From Pezizomycotina sp. ARF18 (taxonomy: Eukaryota; Ascomycota), in assembly GCA_002224055.1 (NCBI GenBank), contig AZLU01000071.1, positions 1-57,925 of the forward strand: 57,925 bases of DNA, read 5' to 3'. Below, in pieces: positions 12,394-23,900 of the stretch (positions are counted from its first letter, which is position 1; the number at the start of each line of letters is the position of its first letter). The notes below the pieces were generated by a model. That model had not been told where the DNA came from. It saw nothing but the letters and a program-made list of their open reading frames with translations, and did no database searches. The position numbers were made by a program, and so were the translations under genes.

Positions 12394-14225
12394 CTAAAGC
12401 TCCTGCCTGTTCACTCTGCCGCTGTTCCTCCTGTTCTTCTTTACCCTAGGAACTAACCCCCACAGAATGCCCATAGCGCCAACAGAGCGACGAGTATCGG
12501 CTGCAGGACCTGGCACCTTTCCTGGCAGCAACGGCTCCCGTCAGAAAGGAAAGCAGCAGAGCCCAAAGTACCGACCGTAGCCATGATGCTGATACTTCCG
12601 GCGTGGAGTTCCTGCGGTAGTAGTTTCGACGCGAGCGAGATTCCGGACGGAAGAAAGGACCGATGAAAAAACCTAGGAGGCCGATCATGATGGCGCCGAC
12701 GACGATGCTGGGTACGAACCAGAAGATTAGCTGGACGGCGAGGGAGATGCCGATGTATATAATATCATCCTCGGATGCCGAACCGCTCGGTTATTTCGGC
12801 GAGGCAGATTCGTCCAAGTCTTTAAATACTTTGTTAACTTTCGAGAAACGACAACGCCAATGGTGCAAAAAACTGTATTTTGAAAGGAAAGTGAATACGT
12901 ACGTAAGCCCTCCCCAGAACGAAGAGGCGATATAACCCATCTGCTGCCGCTTACCGTGCTGACTTCGATCATGAACTCGACGACCCATCCCCCGCCGTAA
13001 CCTCCGCTCCGACGTACAGGAAGAAGAAGCCACACAAGATCCACACTTCCTTCCTGCTCAGTATCGCGCGGAGCTCCTTCGACGCCCTCTTCGTCTTCTC
13101 CCTCCGTTCTTCCTCGCGCGTGCTAATAACCTCGAGATTACCGCCGTCGTCGTTTTTATTCTTCGCAGATATCCGTTTCCGGCGGAGGTTCTTGAGCATG
13201 TCTGATACGTCCTCCCTGAACGCGTAGGTGAGCGAGCACAGGTGGAAAGCTCCAGGCCGACGGCGAGTAGTAGTAGTAGTTCCACCGGGAGGTTCCCTGC
13301 CCGCTGGACGCTATTGCCGTAGCATGAGCGGGGCAACGAGGGCGCCGAGACCGTAGATGGCGTGCAGGACGCCGAGGAAGAGATGGTGCTTTGGTAGGTT
13401 CGCGTTGAACGTGTTCGCGTGCGCGTCCGTGAATCCTAGCCGACGCCGAGGATGAAGAAGCAGATCACGTATAGTGGGTATGGAGGTGCCTAGGGAACTT
13501 AGAAGTTGGTTATTTTTTACTGGTATATTTCTGAAGAAAAATGTGAGAGAATGGGGAAGTGAACGTACCAGCACATGAGTACCCGGCCTGTAACCTGGAA
13601 GATGGCACCGACAAAGAGACGCCACCGGACCCGTAGCCTTGCGGTGAGGTGGACGATTGACATTGCAGCGACCAGCCAACCCAGAAACATCAGGATATAT
13701 CTAAAAAAAAAGCGAGAGGATTGCATATTAGCATCTGATGGATTTTGTTCAGGAGACAAATTGCCACTATACAACTTTTCTTTTTTGCAAAAAATTTATA
13801 GAAAAGTGGGGAAAACGTACACCAAAGCGACAAACGTCAAGCCAATATTATAGTATATCTTCAAGTACGGAATCAATGGACCCGTCGCACCATCGTTCGC
13901 ACCGGCGCAGAAGATAGCGTAGTGCGTCGCGAATATCTTCCATTTCATAGCCCTATCGAACCCTGCAGTAGTTGGGCTGTAACGGCACCGGGAGGCCCTC
14001 CGGATCCGCATCTTGTCTCCTTGGTGACGGAGGTTGGGATTCGATGTCTCCGGCAGCTGCGAAGGTGTCATTGCCGTTGCCCTTCGTGTCAATTGGAGAG
14101 GTTGCTGTTGCTGTTGTTTGGGTTTAGTTGGGATGAGGAGCGGTATTGTCGTAGAAGGTGGACAGGCGGATGCTGTCTGCCTGGTTCGTTGTGGTAGTGT
14201 CGGTGACCGTTGTCGTTGCGCTCAT
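12394..14225 (-). CDS. MFS transporter, BSC6-like, frame-broken
   Basis: The product is a major facilitator superfamily membrane transporter resembling the fungal Bsc6-like group; the substrate is unknown. ATG 14225 opens a Thr/Asn-rich cytosolic tail (MSATTTVTDTTTT). The first membrane segment carries CAGANDGATGPLIPYL, typical of the N terminus of this group. Later pieces in order: GWLVAAMSIVHLTARL, YPLYVICFFILGVG then GFTDAHANTFNANL, HAIYGLGALVAPL, EVWILCGFFFLYVGAEVTAG, GYIASSFWGGLT then LGRICLAEITERFGIRG, and IIYIGISLAVQLIFWFVPS. It continues with MIGLLGFFIGPFF, then MATVGTLGSAAF, and finally VLQPILVALLAL and GILWGLVPR, ending at a TAG at 12394-12396. This is the full family length, with three introns and at least six one-base frame changes. 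One break, GVG|GFTDAH near 13438, is repaired by a single extra C (ggcta to ggccta). The gene lies on the same strand as the tRNase Z gene, which it follows. Confidence 0.82.
12820..12902 (-). other. Intron in the MFS gene, 83 nt
   Basis: Donor GTACGT and acceptor AAAG. Splicing joins GGLT to LGRICLAEI in frame and restores the family sequence, so phase and protein agree. Confidence 0.75.
13490..13568 (-). other. Intron in the MFS gene, about 79 nt
   Basis: Donor GTACGT follows LMCW. Two acceptors are possible (TAG ending at 13490 or AAG ending at 13498). The first leads to the expected membrane segment PYPLYVICFFILGVG, with a one-base phase discrepancy like others in this gene. Confidence 0.6.
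13701..13820 (-). other. Intron in the MFS gene, 120 nt
   Basis: Donor GTACGT follows LTFVALVY, and the acceptor TTTTTTAG precedes the coding stretch ILMFLGWLVAAMS. It is T-rich at the 3' end, as in fungal introns. Confidence 0.7.
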
Positions 14226-15274
14226 GGTGGGCGAACGATAAGGGAAAAGAGGGATAAGGTAGAAAAGAGGTGCGAAACGATAAGGGGGAAGCTTCTCGGA
14301 TATAGACGAGGAAGCTTAAATGAAAGTCAAATGTTAGGGAGCAATTACATCAGCTTTCAAAAGATCAATGCTCCTGATATACACTTATATAGATAGGTAT
14401 ATCAAGGTCGGTGAAGAAGATCTCTCTAAATTATCAAGTAAGGGAATGATGGGATACTTCTAGCTTGTAAGTTTTCTGGAAATAGATGCCGGTGGACCTC
14501 CATTGCCACTTCCCGTGGTGTGTGGATACTACTTTTTGTTTCCTTCTTGGCGTCGTGGGATTAGAAAAGGACCGTTAAATGAAAGAAACTCGATATCGCG
14601 ATCACCGTTTTGCCCGACCAGTCACAATCCGCATTATTCATATCAGGAGAAGGATCTGGGCAGTAAAGAGCTCTTAGAGCTGCTAGTTCTCGACCGAAAA
14701 TTGTCCCGGAGTCTTTCCGAGAGCACTTTTTTAACCTGTTCCATGAAACTTGGGTCCAAACGTCGCCAAAAAAATGGTTCAGTTTTTTTAATGGGTCGAC
14801 TATCTCTTGTTTTAGGCGATTTTTTTGTTTCTCCAACGGCGGTCCGTGATGCCGTTGTTTCTCGCGAATGCAACAATGGACAATCGTGCATATAGATACC
14901 GGATCCTTGTCGCGGGAATTCCCTGTAAGGCCACGTTCAATCTGGCAGCAATATTTGATAACAATTGGCTACAGTACAATACTACACCAAATACCCGGAC
15001 ATGGGTTATCGATTAGCAATATATAGCTTCAATCCCGCTGCCCAGATATTCAAACCTGATTTCTAATCTAGCTGTAAAGTATGAAAAGCACAATCTCGTG
15101 TGAAGACACATATATGACACAGCCTACTACTCGCTTTTTCATGATACGAATAGGTGTTTATTCCGGGCTTGTCACGTTTTTGCTAACAAAGTGTTATTTG
15201 CTCGAAAGCAATTTGATCGAAAGAGGATTTCCATTCCGAGAGATGTCAAAAAAGGGATTCTAATTCCGAGTTTC
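14226..15274. other. Spacer between the MFS and tRNase Z genes
   Basis: About 1 kb between the start of the MFS gene and the stop of the tRNase Z gene, both on the minus strand. It should contain the MFS promoter. Apart from a weak minus-strand ORF at 14643-14891, I see nothing to annotate. Confidence 0.5.
14643..14891 (-). CDS. Small ORF of 82 codons, doubtful
   Basis: It starts at a true ATG (14891) and is uninterrupted. The C-terminal half reads as a plausible amphipathic, basic protein segment (PSFMEQVKKVLSERLRDNF). No family is recognised and no intron or neighbour supports it. Another frame of the same strand is also open, so chance is likely. Confidence 0.15.
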   Translation of the reverse strand: MHDCPLLHSRETTASRTAVGETKKSPKTRDSRPIKKTEPFFWRRLDPSFMEQVKKVLSERLRDNFRSRTSSSKSSLLPRSFS

Positions 15275-16752
15275 TTATTTGACAGCTCTGATCTCCAGTC
15301 TCATACAATCGAAGGCACAGAGAACGCCAATGTCATTTAATTCAAGGACATCGTGTCCTTCTGTTTGTGGATTCGGTGTCTCCGCGAGGACGGCGGCATC
15401 CGACTTATCCACGAGCAACGTTGACTCTAGACGTGCTGTCTGTACCCATTTTCTCCACATACTCTGATCTTCCATGATCGATGCAGCTTCTTCTGAAACT
15501 CGTGGGTCGGGATATCTGGAGCTGAAGTGGTTAGAAGTAGACAGCCTTGCCGGACTGTGCCGTATCATCTCCGTCCTTCTTTTTGCTTTTGGAAGCGGTA
15601 GCTTCTGCTCGAGAAGAGTCTTTCCCCTTCGACTAGAGTGAATGCTCTTGCTTTACTGCCTAGCCGTATCTTCCTCGCGAACCTGCCTGCCATCTCTGGC
15701 GTCGAGTGCCCGCGCGATACCGTCCATGCTTCGAGACTTGATACCCGCCCTTTGTGTTCTCGATCACGTCCTGTTTCAAAAACGCATTCGTCGCTTCGTG
15801 AACCGAGAATGTCAGCGTCCATAGCCGCCGGAGCTATAGGCGAAGGGTCGCAGGTATCGCCTAATATTACGATTTTCCTTCCTAATTTACTCGGCGGTTT
15901 CTCGAGTTTTGTCCCGTCGGTAGGTCTATAACATAACCGCCTTCCTCTGACGAAAGTTTTGAAAGTAGCACGAGGGGTTCTTCACGCCGATTTGCTCAAG
16001 CTCGGCGGCGTTGCCGAGTAAGCGGTTCTTGTACTCCGGTGGTATCGAACCGGGTAGCGGAGGCTCGACGAGTACGAATCCCACGCTGGAACGCTGTGCA
16101 ATATCGACCCCGCATCGATGACCACTCCTTATCCACTTCTTCTTATCCTTTTTAGGTTTGCCGGCGAGGGTTATATCCCGCCCTATCCCGTCTGCGTCGG
16201 GGAATATATCCCTCCCCGGCAACTCCTTCTCGTAGGGAGTTTCGGTACTCGGAGACGAAGAGGATTCCGGTATGGATGGGGTGGAGCTCGTGCACGGCGT
16301 AGAAGCCGTCGAGGCGGGTATATGTCAGCTTGAAGGATTCGCGGAGGTACCGCCGCACCCGACGGGTCCGTAGAGCTCAATCTCGGGTTCCTGGTCGGCG
16401 GGTATGGAACCGGGTTGTAGCACGCGTGGTCGTCTCGGAACCTCCGGCGCCGTTCATGCGCGTTGCCATAAATCTGAGAGCCGAATATGTGTCGCCTATT
16501 ATATTTTCGTAAAGTTAGTTCTAGTGGTGGCGGTGGGTGTTCGTTCGCAAGTGTGTTGTTTACCGTGCATGTGCGTGATAAATATCGGCTGATCCTCCCT
16601 CTTACCCTGCCGCCCGTCTTTTGGATCTGCAGCTGCGTCCCTTCGCCGCAGTCGAAGAGCCATGTGTCACCGTTCGGTATCGAGAATGCTAGGGCGGTCT
16701 GGTTCATCTGCGTGGGGACAGCAGATGCCGTACCCAAGAAGTGATGAAGCAT
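15275..16752 (-). CDS. tRNase Z (ELAC1-like short form), frame-broken
   Basis: The product is a zinc-dependent endonuclease of the metallo-beta-lactamase fold that trims tRNA 3' ends. ATG 16752 begins [15 protein letters not shown], then [14 protein letters not shown], the usual ELAC N-terminal region. The zinc signature FITHMHG-GDHIFG is completed across an intron. It continues with [16 protein letters not shown] and YAVHELH (the substrate-binding side), SILHSVP (a metal-ligand His), [16 protein letters not shown], and [14 protein letters not shown] with the metal-ligand Asp (about 15844-15861). The last motifs are DADIL then [20 protein letters not shown] and [10 protein letters not shown] (about 15509-15532). 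All hallmark motifs are in order and the total length fits the short form, but they are spread over three frames with at least six one-base slips. About 35 extra codons between GRFARKI and NHFSSRY are an insert or an unrecognised intron. The stop is at 15275-15277. Confidence 0.85.
16496..16563 (-). other. Intron in the tRNase Z gene, 68 nt
   Basis: Donor GTAAAC and acceptor AATAG. Removal joins CAC G and GC GAC to code H-G-D, which completes the HxHxDH zinc motif exactly. This protein-level match makes the intron nearly certain. Confidence 0.88.
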
Positions 16753-16836
16753 GGCGGCGGCATTAGATTTGAAGATGGGAAGAAGGTCTAGTTTGCGAAA
16801 AGCGAGGGAAAGAGGAATAGATTTTATCCGAAGTTT

Positions 16837-16842
<6 letters not shown>

Positions 16843-16869
<27 letters not shown>
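16843..16869. repeat. Poly(A) tract, 27 nt
   Basis: An A run about 90 nt upstream of the tRNase Z start; on the transcribed strand it is poly(T). It may belong to the promoter or leader. Confidence 0.92.
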
Positions 16870-17361
16870 GATCCTCCATGCGTTGGATCCCTGAAGGATA
16901 AAGAAAAAATTCAAAGATATTTGGTAAAATTCTGCATGAAGTAGTGACCTCGAAGAGAGAATATTAGATATGAAGGTCTTCCTCTTATACGGTAACATAG
17001 GGAGTCTCCGTTCTGGAGTTGCTACGTGATGGCATTGGTATTTCTTTATTGAGTCATTCTTGCTTGGGACGGCTTCGAAGTTGAGTTCCAAGCACAAGGA
17101 CGTGCGAATCAAAGGATCTGGGTATTCGTCGCTTGACGAAGCAGCAGTACTGCTATTTGATCGCAACACTCTACTCCATAGAGGAGTATATGGTTTCGGC
17201 GGTGAGAATTTGCGGTTCAAATAGGAAGTACCAGGCTGTTGGTGTTTTCTTTTTTTTTTTTTTTCTTAAAGAAATAAAGGGAAATTGCCTTTAACTGCTC
17301 TATTTCTCTGCTCCCCTATAAACCTGAAAGAATCTCACGATGAACCTCTCTTCTATTACAA

Positions 17362-17386
17362 ATATATATATATATATATATATATA
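17362..17386. repeat. (AT)12 microsatellite
   Basis: A clean dinucleotide AT run of about 25 nt in the spacer. It is likely to vary in length between strains. Confidence 0.92.
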
Positions 17387-19200
17387 CTACTAAATCAACT
17401 CACCTTGCCGATGAATTTGGCTCCAAACGCTATACTACACTACTTACGCTCAATTTTGACGGACTGCAATCATCAAAGCTGATTGAAAGAGCTGCCAGCG
17501 CAGCGAACTTATTTATTTCTAGGATCCTCTAATTATTCTTTCCATTCATCGATTCGACAGCAGAAGAGTGCAAAGGACCTTTGACCGATCGGAAAGGCAA
17601 ACATCATCCACAGTGTATACACGATTTAGACGCTTATTCGCAGACTTTTCAACTTCATCGCTTTTGCATCGAGACTGACCGGCTCTCTTTATACTTGAAA
17701 AGCAGTTAAAAAAATATTCTCTTCATCCTCGCGAGTCAGCCATGTTATTCTTCATCTTAGCGAGGAATACAAGGGGAGAAAAAAAAAAGAACCGTTTTAT
17801 TCCACAGCGGCCAGGCACCGATTCCAGAGGATTGGGTCCATGGGCGGATTTTTTCCCCTCTCTTTTTCCATCACAGATTTGTGATGAGCGCTGGACTAAG
17901 ATGTGATTAGTATCGCTTGATATCGCCAAAAGGGCAGAGGTGCTTATCAATCGCCGTCGACCATTCCCTTCTGAGCATATTGACGGCCTCTCGGGATTGT
18001 TCCCACTCGTCCCGAAACGCCAGAACGTTCACCCAAGCCCCCACGAGGGGAAAAAAGGTCTAAGAAGGACTTGGGGGATCCATCCGCCATCGTTCCAACA
18101 GCCCAATTCCCTGTTCTATTGCCCGATTCTGTGTGATTTGCTCCGCCCTCAGTTACCAGAGCATCGTATCGCAGCCTGCAGACCATTCCCAACGCAAATT
18201 TTCTCTCTTTTTCCCTCAAATTTTTCGAAAACCCTCCACTGTGTTCAGAAAATATGAAGGGAATGTTTATCCAATAATTTGCGGCGAGAGGCGGAACAGG
18301 CCACCCAGGAACGGTTTGTATTTTCAACCCCCCCTTTACCCCATCTCAATCTTTGAGAATTTTTTCGTCCCATCTTTTCCTATACAAAACGGCCCTGTTC
18401 CCCTCTTCTCTTTGGTTGATTTCTGCTCCTCCATTTATTTTTTCCGGCGTTGTTTAGGTTATCTGGAATACCAACTTCTCTCGTATTTTTTTAAGAGGCA
18501 CTTGGCTTCCTCCCTTCGGTTTCACTCATTGACAAAAAGCTTCAGAGCCTCACAAAAGAATATCCTAGAAGACAAGGATAACGCCTGCCAGTATCACACA
18601 GCTCGTTCATTGGACATCTCTTCGATCCATCCAGTTTATCTTTTTCGGTGCTTATTTTCTATCAGCCTTTTTTTACCTTCATTTTTGGCCAGGATTTTCG
18701 AATTGTTCCTGCGTCTACTGTACTGCAATTCCTGGTTCTTGCATCATGCAGCTAGCCGACTATTGTACATGAATACTCGATACGAAGATTGTTTATAAAC
18801 AACCGAGAAAATATTTGGAGGAAAGACGATCAAAATATCTCAAAAGAGGAACACAAGTCAGGAGGAATAGAGTTTCCTCTAATCCTGCAAAGTCCGTCAT
18901 CAAGGGGTTTTGCCAATTTCATTACCGATCGTTGCGCGATATTATTCTTACTATTATTTACAAGGGCCCTTGGAGTCTGTATCGACTAAAAGCCTTCCTT
19001 TTCGTAATCTTGCGGAGTAATATTAAAGCCTGTTCCCTTCTTGTTTTTATTGAAGCCTCCAGTTTCTTTTTAAAAGTTTCTTTGCTTTATTACTCTTTGA
19101 TGTATTTGCCCCTTTCGCGACTGTTTTTCATACGTTCGGAAAATTGCTCAATCGATAAAAATCCCAGAAGATTTAGTGGGCTCCCTGGTCGGGCTGTTAA

Positions 19201-19826
19201 TGCAGGCTATTTTCACGGATCAAAGAGGCTTCTGAAAAGCATCCGGATAAGCGACGCTCGACTTCTAAGCAAAAAGTCGCCTTTTTATCCGACCAGCTGA
19301 AAACACTAACGAAGCTAGCAAGGTATCATTGACCTTGTTCAGACGAGATAACAACTCCTTGGAAATTCGAATCGATAAAGCCAGGGACACGAACGAAATT
19401 GCACCAAGCGGCACGGGCTCGAAACCAGAAAACAGCAAATCTTGCGAGACAACGGAGCAACATTTCCAACACTAGTAACACTTCTCCCACGAATCAATCA
19501 TCTCGATCATCGGGGCAAAGTCTCTTGGTTTTTTTTTTTTTTTTTTTTAATATAATACCAAGGAGATCGTGACAGAGGTAAACGGCGCACCGGTGCCTGT
19601 TGATTGCTATCCCTTGCTTCGCGACGAGGTCAAAAAGGAAACAAAACCACGAAAAAGTCAGACGGCTGGGAAATCAACGAGCATCTGGAACTGAATGTGA
19701 ACCGATTATCGCCCAATCAAAAGGTAAATAACTGGAGGGGTAAATCAAAATTGGCCTATCGGGCCTTGTTGATATTTCGCGTCCATGATAATAGCGAGAT
19801 CAATCGCAAGATCGTTACCAAGGTAA
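19201..19826 (+). pseudogene. Protein-like fragments of an unidentified gene
   Basis: Three short stretches read like real protein rather than shadow frames. The first, 19204-19329, includes EASEKHPDKRRSTSKQK and FLSDQLKTLTKLA. The second, about 19569-19680, includes VTEVNGAPVPVDCYPLLRDE. The third is one frame over and runs to about 19820 (SDGWEINEHLELNVNRLSP). It ends at a good donor, AAG|GTAAGT. A poly(T) run at 19529-19548 sits between the first two and could lie in an intron. No start codon, family or 3' continuation was found. It could be broken exons of a separate gene, an upstream exon of the Ser-rich gene, or chance. Confidence 0.28.
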
Positions 19827-20236
19827 GTCATATTCTTAATTTTTCAAGGATAATCGTAAAAGAAAACACCGATACGGTGCGATATCAAAATCAAAGTGTT
19901 TAATGAATAATACAATTTTCCCTGCTCGTTTAGACATCTATTTCGATACTTCTCTTCTTGCTCCAAGTCATATTGCTTTTACAGTACCCGATGCTGTTTA
20001 ACGATATACAACCGTCTACTATCATTATTCTTCAGTGGCAATACTGTAAAAGTTCACGATGATATCGCTGCTAATATTAACATAGGTTTCCTCTAGCTCA
20101 GCATTACGACCCGGATACCTGGCAATACTATAGCTATTGCTTGATAGGCACCCTCGAAACATTCAATATCCTTCTGCTCCTCTTTTCCGATCTGCTTATA
20201 CACTATTATTAAATCCTTGCTATTACCGTTTCTTTC

Positions 20237-20261
20237 TTTTTTTTTTTTTTTTTTTTTTTTT
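20237..20261. repeat. Poly(T) tract, 25 nt
   Basis: A T run in the presumed leader region of the Ser-rich gene, about 700 nt before its first plausible ATG. Confidence 0.92.
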
Positions 20262-20651
20262 GAAGTCGCTGGCAGATCCTTCTCTTTCGAGTCCTCTGGA
20301 CCGGTTGAACTCCGTTATCCTCCCTTTTATCGTCCCTCTTTTTTATTTGCTATATTATTTAGATTCTTTTGTTACAGAGCTATTACTGGATAACCTTGAT
20401 TTTGTATAGGGTCGGTATATCATACTCCATTCAAATTTTGAATTGGAAGCAAAAGGCTCTTTTTTTTGAGGTGGTTTCTCTTGTGTCAACCCCTGCAGGA
20501 CGCCTCCTGCAATCCCTCTGTCTGCATTCCCAACATTCCTTGTCTATTCTAAGCCTTAATACATTCCCCCCCCTTTAGGCTTTTGAACCTGGACTTTGGA
20601 GACCAGGATTTGCTAGAGCGGGGGTTTGATTGATATTACTGTTTAATATCG

Positions 20652-20675
20652 TTTTTGTTACTCTTGTAACAAAAA
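20652..20675. other. Perfect hairpin, 10-bp stem, TCTT loop
   Basis: TTTTTGTTAC and GTAACAAAAA are exact reverse complements around a 4-nt loop. The hairpin lies about 320 nt upstream of the first plausible ATG of the Ser-rich gene, so it would fall in the promoter or 5' UTR. Confidence 0.6.
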
Positions 20676-20992
20676 TTTCCCTATATTCCAATCACGAATA
20701 TTGCGATTCATTTCTTCATAGCGCCTGGGCTTTTTGAAGAAGAGTAAGACCGAAAGAAAGAAGAATAGTTAAGAGTAAGAATAGGAGTAAAACGAAAGAA
20801 AGAATAAGCCGCCAGGAGTGGAGTGATTTCCCTGAAGGACTGAAGATCAAGCGCAAGGGGAGGGAAAGTCAAAAGAGTGTGTGGATCCGTACGCGAAAAA
20901 GGAAAGAAAGAAACAGAAGGAGAAAGCAAGGGACTTGCCCTTACAAGAGAGAAAAGCGAGAAAAATAACTATACATTTATATATATATATAT

Positions 20993-23900
20993 AAGTATAT
21001 ATAATACAAATATGATACCTCAATATACTCGCAGTGGCGGTAGTAAAGTGGTAGTGTGGTCGCCTTCGGTTCAAGGCTTGGGTTTATTGGTGGACACCTC
21101 TTCCTTTTCCCCTTCTGCCTCTGTTTTATTTTATTCTCCCACACCAACCACTCCTGATTTTCTGCCCTACGAAGGCGTAATAGGAGAAAAAGAAGAAGGA
21201 GAAAAAGAAGAGGAGACGGAGGGAAAGAAGACGCAGGAAATAATAACGCTACTATTACGCACTACCACCACCACCACCACACCGAAAAAATACGGCCAGT
21301 AGTAGTAATTCTTTTCCTCCTCCTCCTCCCTACTACTTCCCAAAATAACAACAGAAAATTCTTCACCGCCCAACAAAACGAAAATAAAACGAAAATAAAA
21401 ATAAAAATAAAAATAAAAATATTTTACTACCATCGACTTCTTCACCCCCCGCGGGAAATAATAACAATAATAATAAAAGTTACAACCACGACACTCTCAA
21501 CAACCACAACCACCTCAGCGGTACTACGAATAAACGCCTATCTACCGCTGACTTCCCTTACTACGACGCTTACAGGAGGAGCAATACTAATAACGGCCAC
21601 AGTAATCAGGGTGTCAGCAGGACGACGTCAACGGCCAGTCATAGGCACAGGAGACTCTCATCAGATTTGCCCTCGCCAATAGCAACAACAACCCCCAGCG
21701 AGCCTCCCCCGTTCTTCGTGGTTTCCCCCGTAAAGGCCACCCACAACAGAAGAGATTCCTGGCTATCGGCCGTGAGCAGGGACGTATCCGACGCAGAGCC
21801 TCCCCGTCCCGTCCGTAAGGTATCCGGCAATCGACCACCACCGCCCGGTAGTAACGTTAGCGAATTCCCACCACCACGAACGCAAGCGCCCCCGATTTTA
21901 GCGGCGTCGACCTCGGCGGATAATATTGGTGTAGCAATTACTAGCCACCAACGTGGGCGGCACCAGGTCGTTAGCAAACCGCCTTCACCCCTTTCCAACG
22001 CACCCAGGTCGAAAAAGGGATTCGTCCTCGGCGTTAAAAATTCGATACATAACCCTTCGAACCCCAGAAACCTTCCACCCCTCCGCAATTCACGAGGATC
22101 TTTTCGGCCCCCTCTCAACTCAAGCCGCCTCTCCACCCTTCTCTCTCCTTTCGTCCGACGTTAATAAAAGCAACGAACCAACTCCACCTCCCAGCAGAGC
22201 CGGCCACAAACGAGCAAACTCTGCGAGCTTTACGAATAGGTCTGTCAGGCGCGAACCTCCGGTTGCTCCTGAACCTTCGGTAGATCCATCGGGAGACGCC
22301 TCCCAGACTAAGAGCTTACCTTCACGTATAAAGGACAAGAAAATCCTTCCCTCCCGAAACGTACCAGACTCCCAGCCCGGTTTAGTAGTAATGGTGTAGC
22401 GACCTCGGATACTCCTCCACCTTCTCTCATATATCGGCAATCAATTCCAGCAGAAACCAGAGGGATCAAGATCAGGACAAGAGCGACGAGAATAAAAAGA
22501 GCAGCAGCACCAGCGAAAGCAAGAAGCAGAAGGAAGACCTTGTTAGTCCGTTGCCAAGCGATCGGAGCAATAATAATAGTAGAAACAGCACTCGTCAAGA
22601 CGACACAACTCCCAAGAATAAATATAGCGACAACCGTTCGCCGCAAGTTTTACTCTCAGCAGACAGCAGAAGCAAGTACAGAACCCCCACCCGGTCACCG
22701 TACAACAGCCTGCGTAACCCCTCACGAAAACCACCCAACATGAGCAACGGCAGAGATCTAAGGATCTCTTCCGATGAAAAGTACGGTGTACATTTATTGG
22801 AGGACGACGATGACGACCCCACAATTCGAGCACGCGACCGAATTTCACCCCGCCCACCGTCCCACAAAGACACAGAAACGCTAAGAGAGAGAGACCCGAT
22901 TCGTCGACGCCTACTAACAACGACGATGTTTTTCTCAACCTTGCACGATCGAATACCGTTACCACGAATTCGACGAATGATGTCTCAGCACGTAGAAGGG
23001 TAAAGTTACCACAAGCCACCTGCCGAACGTTCTTTTTTTTTCTTTTTTTTCTCGCAAGCAGGAGCATCTGTTTTATTTATTTTTATTTTCTTTTCTCGGG
23101 TTTGGAATCTCATGCAAAATTTAATTTGCCTTTTTTTTTTTTTTTTTTTTTTGGTGCTGCCTGTAATTATTTTTCCCCTGCCTTGTGCCAGCGAATCACT
23201 TTTTTAATTTACTATTATTATTATCTAATTTTCTATCCCTTTTTTCGAATATTCATTCTATTTCCACAAACTTTTTTTTTTTTTGCCTCACTTACTCCAC
23301 CTGCAAACATTCAATCAAATCAGAGCCCGAGCGCGATTTACTAAAGCCCAATTCTCCTTTTAAAAAAATAACAGGCACGGCTTTCAAGGCAACACCGAAA
23401 TTCAATCAACACCGATCACCCTCGAATTTCATATACAACTCCTCCGTCGAACCGAGTAGCACCAGACCCGTACACCCCCTCAGATACGTCGCCATTGTCC
23501 AACTCCGTCCACTACCAGTCCACCTTCATTGACGAACCCGAGGAACATTCTCTGGCACATCGATCGTCGTTTATTCGGAGGTCACTGAGGGACAAGGATA
23601 GCCAGCTAGCTCAGAACAGCACCCACTCGAGAAGTTTCTCAGAGGCGCCCCGCACGCCTTTGACTAGGTACAGCAACCACGTAAGCCAGCGCACGATTGG
23701 AAGTCTATTGGAACACGACAGGGCCGCCGCCGCTACGACAACGAACGGTTTCGCCCATAGCAGGGTTCAGGACGATACGGAATCTACTGTCTCCACCACC
23801 GCACCATCGATGATCATGTGGGACGAACTTGACGAACTCAAGTCGAGGATTAGGAGGCTTGAAATGACCGGCGGGAGGACGCCGTCGTCACCGAATGCTC

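Larger units (their letters stand above)
16753..19200. other. Long spacer upstream of the tRNase Z gene
   Basis: The left part should hold the tRNase Z promoter. The rest is pyrimidine-rich on the + strand with a long but low-complexity open frame (18133-18798) that begins at GTG and resembles no protein. No gene is supported. Confidence 0.45.

Noticed and set aside
18133-18798. 221-codon open frame on the + strand
   Set aside because: Starts at GTG, is low-complexity Phe/Leu/Ser from C/T-rich DNA, and has no motif or splice support.
21029-21085. tRNA-like A and B box words
   Set aside because: The boxes are only about 15 nt apart, the B box has a mismatch, and no cloverleaf can be drawn.
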